Source: Streptantibioticus_A sp037034305 (GTDB taxonomy: Bacteria > Actinomycetota > Actinomycetes > Streptomycetales > Streptomycetaceae). Taken from it: a stretch of 64,000 nucleotides of DNA. The stretch lies in NCBI GenBank assembly GCA_037034305.1, contig JBAGJY010000009.1:62001-126000 (forward strand). The letters are read 5' to 3'. Position numbers and translations under genes: made by a program. Within the stretch, counting starts at the first letter, position 1. Every line of letters starts with the position of its first letter. Positions 59,087-64,000 of the stretch are shown one piece after another. A model generated the notes under the pieces. The model saw only the letters and a list, made by a program, of their open reading frames with translations. It was not told where the DNA came from and searched no databases.

Positions 59087-60520
59087 CTACTTCGGCGAGT
59101 CGTCCTCGCCGATGTGGTGGACGCGGACCATGTTGGTCGTGCCGGGGACGCCCGGGGGTGATCCCGCGGTGATGACTACCACGTCGCCGCGCTTGCAGCG
59201 GCCGACGCGCAGGAGGTGTTCGTCGACCTGCTCGACCATCTCGTCCGTTGTCTGGACCATCGGGCCGAGGAACGTCTCCACCCCCCAGGTCAGGCTCAGT
59301 TGTGAGCGGGTCGCCGGTTCCGGGGTGAACGCCAGGACCGGGATGGGCGAGCGGTAGCGGGAGAGCCGCCGTGCGGTGTCGCCGCTCTGGGTGAACGCGA
59401 CCAGGAACTGCGCGCCGAGGAAGTCGCCCATCTCGGCGGCGGCCCGGGCGACGGCGCCGCCCTGGGTGCGTGGCTTGCCGCGTTCGGACAGCGGGGGCAG
59501 GCCGGCGGCGAGCATGTCCTCCTCGGCCGCCGCGACGATCCGGCTCATGGTCTTGACGGTGGCGACCGGGTACTTGCCGACGCTGGTCTCGCCGGAGAGC
59601 ATCACCGCGTCCGCCCCGTCCATCACCGCGTTGGCGACGTCGGACGCCTCGGCTCGGGTCGGTCGGGACGCCTCGACCATGGAGTCCAGCATCTGGGTGG
59701 CGACGATGGCCGGTTTGGCGTTCCGCTTGGCGAGTTTGACGGCGCGCTTCTGCACCATCGGCACGGTCTCCAGGGGCATTTCGACGCCGAGGTCGCCGCG
59801 GGCGACCATGATGCCGTCGAAGGCGTCGACGATCTCCTCCAGGTGCTCGACGGCCTGCGGCTTCTCGATCTTGGCGATGACGGGGATCCGCCGCCGTTCC
59901 TCGGCCATGACGCGCAGCACGTCCTCCGCGTCGCGGGCGTTGCGTACGAAGGACAGGGCGATGACGTCGGCGCCGATGCGCAGCGCCCAGCGCAGGTCCT
60001 CCAGGTCCTTCTGGGAGAGCGCGGGGACGCTGACGGCGACGCCGGGCAGGTTGAGGCCCTTGTGGTCGGAGACGAGGCCGCCCTCGATGACCATGGTGTG
60101 CACGCGCGGGCCTTCGACGTCGGTGACTTCTAGGGTGACGCGGCCGTCGTCGACGAGGATGCGTTCGCCGCGGCTGACGTCGGCGGCCAGGCCCTTGTAG
60201 GTCGTGCCGCAGATCAGCCGGTCGCCTTCGATGTCATCGACGGTGATGGTGAACTCGTCGCCGCGTTCAAGGAGTACGGGGCCTTCGGCGAAGCGGCCGA
60301 GGCGGATCTTCGGGCCTTGAAGGTCGACCAGCACCCCGACGCTGCGCCCGGTCTCGTCGGCCGCCTTGCGCACCCGGCGGTAGCGGTCCTCGTGCTCGGC
60401 GTAGTCGCCGTGGCTGAGGTTGAACCGGGCGACGTCCATTCCTGCCTCGACCAGGGCTTTGATCTGGTCGTACGAGTCTGTGGCGGGGCCCAGAGTGCAG
60501 ACGATCTTTGCTCGGCGCAT
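59087..60520 (-). CDS. pyk: Pyruvate kinase
   Basis: Makes pyruvate and ATP from phosphoenolpyruvate (477 aa). Seen: MRRAKIVCTLGPATDSYDQI, MDVARFNLSHGDYAEH, VLVDLQGPKIRLGRF, the catalytic signature IPVIAKIEKPQAVEHLEEIV, DGIMVARGDLGVEMPLE and AVMLSGETSVGKYPV, then the C-terminal allosteric domain. ATG at 60520 begins directly after a -10-like TAGGCT by 7 nt, so the mRNA is probably leaderless. An inverted repeat upstream may be an operator. Confidence 0.97.
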   Translation of the reverse strand: MRRAKIVCTLGPATDSYDQIKALVEAGMDVARFNLSHGDYAEHEDRYRRVRKAADETGRSVGVLVDLQGPKIRLGRFAEGPVLLERGDEFTITVDDIEGDRLICGTTYKGLAADVSRGERILVDDGRVTLEVTDVEGPRVHTMVIEGGLVSDHKGLNLPGVAVSVPALSQKDLEDLRWALRIGADVIALSFVRNARDAEDVLRVMAEERRRIPVIAKIEKPQAVEHLEEIVDAFDGIMVARGDLGVEMPLETVPMVQKRAVKLAKRNAKPAIVATQMLDSMVEASRPTRAEASDVANAVMDGADAVMLSGETSVGKYPVATVKTMSRIVAAAEEDMLAAGLPPLSERGKPRTQGGAVARAAAEMGDFLGAQFLVAFTQSGDTARRLSRYRSPIPVLAFTPEPATRSQLSLTWGVETFLGPMVQTTDEMVEQVDEHLLRVGRCKRGDVVVITAGSPPGVPGTTNMVRVHHIGEDDSPK

Positions 60521-60527
60521 ACTGCCG

Positions 60528-60552
60528 AGCCTACGACCTACCTGCCGGTAGG
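60528..60552 (-). promoter_or_regulatory. pyk promoter -10 and adjoining inverted repeat
   Basis: TAGGCT on the minus strand (60533-60528) is 7 nt before the pyk ATG. CCTACC-N4-GGTAGG (60537-60552) occupies the -10/-35 spacer, where a bound protein would block RNA polymerase. Confidence 0.5.
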
Positions 60553-60639
60553 GAGCCGTCTCCCGGAGAAGGGGGAACGTCCGCTCCGTTAAGGGTTGTT
60601 GACGTGAATCGCAATGGTGTGCGTCTCCCACAGGGGTGT

Positions 60640-61335
60640 TCACGGGGTTCGCAGGTCGGGGCGGGTCATGGTGAAGTGCGCGGTGACCTGGGCGTGCACG
60701 GTCTGGCGTTCGGGTTCGAGGGTGATCGCGGGGACCGGCTGGGCTCCGGCCGCGGCGCCGGGCGCGGCGGGTGCGAACGCCCGGTGCTGGTATGGAGTGG
60801 TCGACTCCGCTGAGGTGTCGGCGAGTTCCAGGAGCGCGGTGACCTCGCCGCCGAGCGCCTGCGCGTACTCCCGGGCGCGACGTACGGCGTCGTGTACCGC
60901 CTGGGTCCTGGCGGTGCGGTGGGCGGGTGAGTCGGGGCGCAGCGACCACCAGGGGCCGTCGACTCGGGTGAGGTCGAGTTCGGCGAGGCGGGTGATGAGG
61001 TCGCCGAGGGCGGTGAAGTCGTTGAGGGTGACTTGGAGGTGGACGCGGCCGTGGTAGGAGCGGACGCGTTCGCCGCGTCCCTTGGCGAGCTCCGGGGTGA
61101 TGACCAGGGCGCTGGTCTGGGTCTTCTCGACGGCTTCGGCGTGGGTTGCGATGAGTTCCAGCACGGTGGTGTTGCGTCGGGTGAGGTCGTCGAGGGCGGC
61201 GCGGCGGTCGGTGCCGCGGGCGGTGACGGTGATGGCGATGCGGGCGAGTTCGGGTTCGGCCTCGATGTGCGCCTCGCCGCGTACGCCGAGACGCGGTGCG
61301 TTCTCGCGGGGCTGCTCCTGGGGCGTTGTGGTCAT
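60640..61335 (-). CDS. SIMPL-domain (DUF541) protein
   Basis: 231 aa. The SIMPL fold is recognised from LGVRGEAHIEAEPELARIAITV, the alternating charged strands, VRSYHGRVHLQVTLNDF and the terminal VHAQVTAHFTMT. Relatives are often periplasmic and linked to oxidative-stress or signalling roles, but this one has no signal peptide. ATG at 61335 with a good family N-terminus. It is the gene after the desB-like hydroxylase, 136 nt downstream; a functional link is not evident. Confidence 0.85.
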   Translation of the reverse strand: MTTTPQEQPRENAPRLGVRGEAHIEAEPELARIAITVTARGTDRRAALDDLTRRNTTVLELIATHAEAVEKTQTSALVITPELAKGRGERVRSYHGRVHLQVTLNDFTALGDLITRLAELDLTRVDGPWWSLRPDSPAHRTARTQAVHDAVRRAREYAQALGGEVTALLELADTSAESTTPYQHRAFAPAAPGAAAGAQPVPAITLEPERQTVHAQVTAHFTMTRPDLRTP

Positions 61336-61471
61336 GTCTCCACTGTGGCAGGTGGGTTGGGCGGCTGAGGGCTGTCGGCGGGGCGGGTGCGGGGGTGTGG
61401 TGGGTGGTTCGGCTGGCTGCGGGCGAACGGGTGGGGTGTTCCGGCCGTGTTCGCCTGCGTCGGCTGGTGGC

Positions 61472-62932
61472 TCATCCGCGTGGGAGTGCCGCTGTTTTGC
61501 GGCTGGGGGTGCTGGTGCCGGTGCGGTGCATGGGGGTTCGGGGTGGCCGGTGGGCGGGGTGGGGGTCCAGGCCGAAGGTCGTGAAGGCGGTGCGTTGCGG
61601 CAGGTCGTAGGCGGTGTCGCCGGTGAGGGCGTTGAGGATGACGGCGGAGCGCCAGGCGCCGAGGCCGAGGTCGGGGGTGCCCACTCCGTGAGTGTGTGTT
61701 TCGGCGTTCTGTACGTGGATGGCGCCGCGGATGGCGGGGTCGAGGACGAGGCGGTGCCGTTCGTCGACGCGTGGGCGGCCGGCGGAGTCGCGGCGCAGGT
61801 ACGGGTCGATGGGGGCCAGGAGGGGTTCGAGTGGCCGTTGCCGGTAGCCGGTGGCGAGGACGACGGCGTCGGTGGTGATGCGGCTCTGGGTGCCCTGTTG
61901 GACGTGTTCCAGGTGGAGTTCGACGCGGTCGGCGCCCATCCGCCCGGCGGTGCGGACGGAGACACCGGGGGTGAGGGTGACGTCGGGCCAGGATGGTTGT
62001 CCTGTCTCGGTTGTCAGTGTGCGCTGGTACAACTCTTCGTGGATGGCGCTGATGGTCTCGTGGTCGATGGCTTTGTGGAGTTGCCACTGGTGTGGGAGGA
62101 GTTGGTCGCGTACGGATTCGGGAAGGCCGTGGAAGTAGCGGGTGTAGTCGGGGGTGAAGTGTTCGAGGCCGAGTTTGCTGTATTCCATGGGGGCGAAGGC
62201 CTCGGTGCGGGCGATCCAGGTGAGTGCTTCGCGACCGTGCGGGCGGTGCCGCAGTAGGTCGAGGAAGATCTCGGCCCCGGACTGTCCGGATCCGACGATG
62301 GTGACATGGCCCGCGGAGAGCAGTCGGTCGCGGTGGGTGAGGTAGTCGGCGGAGTGGAAGACGGGGACGCTGGGGGCTTCGGCGAGGGGGCGCAGCCGTT
62401 CGGGTACGTGGGGGGTGGTGCCGATGCCGATGACGAGGTTGCGGCTGTGGGCGCGGCCGACGGCGGTGGCTTCGCCGTCGGGGTCGAGGTGGGTGAAGTC
62501 GACCTGGAACAGGTCGCGTTCGGGGTTCCAGCGCACGGCGTCGATCTGGTGGCTGAAGTGGCAGGTGGGCAGTGAGTCGGCGACCCAGCGGCAGTAGGCG
62601 TCGTATTCGGTGCGTGGGATGTGGAAGCGCTCGGCGAAGTAGAAGGGAAAGAGGCGGCCGCGGGCTTTGAGGTAGCGCAGGAACGACCAGGGGCTGGCTG
62701 GTTCGACGAGGCTGACCAGGTCGGCGAGGAAGGGCACCTGGAGGGTGCTGCCGTGGATGAGCTGGCCTGGGTGCCAGCTGAACGCGGGGCGCCGGTCGTA
62801 GAAGGCGGTGCGCAGTTCGGGCAGGCCGTCGGCGAGGGCGGCCAGGGAGAGGTTGAACGGCCCGATGCCGATGCCGAGGAGGTCCAGGGGTTCGTCGGTG
62901 GAAGGGCTGTCGGCGGGCTCGACGGTGTTCAT
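61472..62932 (-). CDS. desB: L-lysine/diamine N-monooxygenase (DesB/IucD family)
   Basis: 486 aa flavin-dependent N-hydroxylase. FAD-binding GIGIGPFNLSLAAL near residue 20, the substrate-region signature FSWHPGQLIHGSTLQVPFL, NADPH-binding VTIVGSGQSGAEIFLDLL near 205, and the C-terminal LATGYR and AVILNALTG. In desferrioxamine biosynthesis DesB hydroxylates cadaverine made by DesA. The desA-like gene ends 19 nt upstream, so co-transcription and that role are likely. DesC and DesD homologues do not follow. ATG start. The last 50 residues are a basic, Pro/Thr-rich extension. Confidence 0.85.
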   Translation of the reverse strand: MNTVEPADSPSTDEPLDLLGIGIGPFNLSLAALADGLPELRTAFYDRRPAFSWHPGQLIHGSTLQVPFLADLVSLVEPASPWSFLRYLKARGRLFPFYFAERFHIPRTEYDAYCRWVADSLPTCHFSHQIDAVRWNPERDLFQVDFTHLDPDGEATAVGRAHSRNLVIGIGTTPHVPERLRPLAEAPSVPVFHSADYLTHRDRLLSAGHVTIVGSGQSGAEIFLDLLRHRPHGREALTWIARTEAFAPMEYSKLGLEHFTPDYTRYFHGLPESVRDQLLPHQWQLHKAIDHETISAIHEELYQRTLTTETGQPSWPDVTLTPGVSVRTAGRMGADRVELHLEHVQQGTQSRITTDAVVLATGYRQRPLEPLLAPIDPYLRRDSAGRPRVDERHRLVLDPAIRGAIHVQNAETHTHGVGTPDLGLGAWRSAVILNALTGDTAYDLPQRTAFTTFGLDPHPAHRPPRTPMHRTGTSTPSRKTAALPRG

Positions 62933-62951
62933 GGAGGTGTCCTTCCGTGGG

Positions 62952-64000
62952 TTACTGACCGGTCCGGGGTGGGTTGCCGCGCGGCGGGTCTTGGCCGGTG
63001 GAGGGTTCCTGGCCGTTCGACGGCGGTCTGCGGGTTCGGGTTTGCCGTGCGGTGCGGGCGACGAGGTCGAGCAGGGCGGTGAAGTCGGCGGGTTCGGTGG
63101 CGGGGTTGAGCAAGGTGGCCTTGAGCCACAGGTGCCCGGAGGCGTGGGCGCGGCCGAGTACGGCGGTTCCGGAGGTCACCAGGGCGCGGCGGAGGGCGGC
63201 CAGTTCGGCGTCGGTGGCGTGGCTGGGGCGGAAGAGGACGGTGGTGATGGTGGGGCGCGTGTGGAGGGTGAGGTCGGGGTGGGCTTCGATGAGGTCGGCG
63301 AGGTGCTGGGCCTTTTGGCAGACGGTGTCGATGAGTTGGGCGAGTCCGTCGCGGCCCAGGGCCCGCAGGGTGACGGCGATCTTGAGGATGTCGGGGCGCC
63401 GGGTGGTGCGTAGTGAGCGGCCGAGCAGGTCGGGGAAGCCCGCGTCGGTGTCGTCGGGGGCGTTGAGGTAGTCGGCGTTGGTGGCCAGCGGCCTCAGCGC
63501 GGTGGTGTCCGGTACGGCGAGCAGTCCGGCGGCGATGGGTTGCCAGCCGAGTTTGTGCAGGTCGATGCCGACGGAGGTGGCGGACTGCAGGCCGGTGAGC
63601 AGGTCGCGGTGGTGTCTGCTGAACAGCAGTGGTCCGCCGTAGGAGGCGTCGATGTGGAGTTCGGCGCCGTGTGCGGTGGTGACTTCGGCGATGCCGGGGA
63701 GTGGGTCGATGGCGCCGGTGTCGGTGGTTCCGGCGGTGGCGATGACCAGGGCGGGTCCGTGGAGTTCGGCCAGGGCGCGGTCGACGGTGGCCGGGTGCAG
63801 GGTGCCGTCGTGGGTGGGCAGGGTGCGTGGTTCGGGCAGACCGAGCAGCCAGGCGGCGCGGTGGACGCTGTGGTGGGCGTTGTCGCCGCAGACGATGTGC
63901 ACCGCGGGTGCTCCGGTGGCGCGGGCTCGTTCTCGGGCGAGCAGCAGGCCGAGTTGGTTGGACTCGCTGCCTCCGGTGGTGACCAGGCAGGCGGGTTGCG
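62952..64000 (-). CDS. desA: PLP-dependent lysine/diamine decarboxylase (DesA-like), C-terminal part
   Basis: The gene runs past the right edge; 349 codons are visible, including the C-terminus. Type II aspartate-aminotransferase-fold decarboxylase: CLVTTGGSESNQLGLLLARE, the PLP-stacking His in CGDNAHHSVHRAAW, IDASYGGPLLFSRHHRDLL and the cofactor Lys in SVGIDLHKLGWQP. In the des pathway it converts lysine to cadaverine; related enzymes act on diaminobutyrate or aromatic amino acids, so the substrate rests mainly on the adjacent desB-like gene. A Pro/Gly/Asn-rich tail of about 30 residues ends it. Confidence 0.82.
   Translation of the reverse strand, partial: QPACLVTTGGSESNQLGLLLARERARATGAPAVHIVCGDNAHHSVHRAAWLLGLPEPRTLPTHDGTLHPATVDRALAELHGPALVIATAGTTDTGAIDPLPGIAEVTTAHGAELHIDASYGGPLLFSRHHRDLLTGLQSATSVGIDLHKLGWQPIAAGLLAVPDTTALRPLATNADYLNAPDDTDAGFPDLLGRSLRTTRRPDILKIAVTLRALGRDGLAQLIDTVCQKAQHLADLIEAHPDLTLHTRPTITTVLFRPSHATDAELAALRRALVTSGTAVLGRAHASGHLWLKATLLNPATEPADFTALLDLVARTARQTRTRRPPSNGQEPSTGQDPPRGNPPRTGQ

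Overview
The window is a stretch of high-GC actinobacterial chromosome, almost certainly from Streptomyces or a close relative. Evidence: GC at third codon positions is near saturation, GTG and TTG starts are frequent, and actinobacterial marker genes are present (rbpA, whiA, opcA, a mycothiol-dependent isomerase-family gene, pdtaR, an SpoIIE-type phosphatase). I see no insertion sequence, prophage or CRISPR array.

Layout. 1-7.6 kb: the start of ctaB faces the pentose-phosphate operon tkt-tal-zwf-opcA-pgl. 7.6-11.6 kb: rbpA and secG, then gap-pgk-tpiA, all on the minus strand. 11.9-16.8 kb: the overlapping minus-strand operon uvrC-rapZ-yvcK-whiA. 16.9-20.1 kb: an accessory patch with a secreted papain-like protease, a C-terminally anchored exported partner, a divergent HTH protein and a Rieske lipoprotein. 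20.2-30 kb: uvrA, uvrB, a methylguanine-DNA methyltransferase, a metallo-beta-lactamase-fold hydrolase, a CtaG-like and a TerC-like membrane protein. 30-41 kb: an unknown conserved protein, a TPR protein and three exported enzymes (N,N-dimethylformamidase-like, GH29 fucosidase, GH92 mannosidase), interleaved with coaE and a PAC2 protein. 41-57.9 kb: rpsA, a methyltransferase, hrpB, a DUF3068 protein, a lytic transglycosylase with a Ser-Pro tail, polA, an FdhF/YdeP-type oxidoreductase, a thioesterase, an SpoIIE-type phosphatase and pdtaR. 58-64 kb: tRNA-Leu(CAA), a LAGLIDADG-type protein, pyk, a SIMPL protein and the minus-strand pair desB-like and desA-like, the latter running off the window.

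How the genes work together. The oxidative and part of the non-oxidative pentose phosphate pathway, lower glycolysis from triose phosphate, and pyruvate kinase lie within 60 kb, as do all three nucleotide-excision-repair genes (uvrA, uvrB, uvrC), polA and a direct-reversal DNA methyltransferase. Several genes, including uvrB, uvrC, terC, the methyltransferase, coaE and pyk, have a -10 hexamer 6-7 nt before the start codon, as expected of leaderless transcripts. The lysine decarboxylase and amine N-hydroxylase pair at the right edge is the front half of a hydroxamate-siderophore pathway; the acyl-transfer and condensing genes are not in the window.

The points most worth following are the protease/anchored-partner/HTH locus with its repeated TGTGAAC sites, the extreme G-run tract beside it, the LacI-type palindrome before the GH92 gene, the tRNA 3'-end remnant near 30.2 kb, and the desAB-like pair without desCD.
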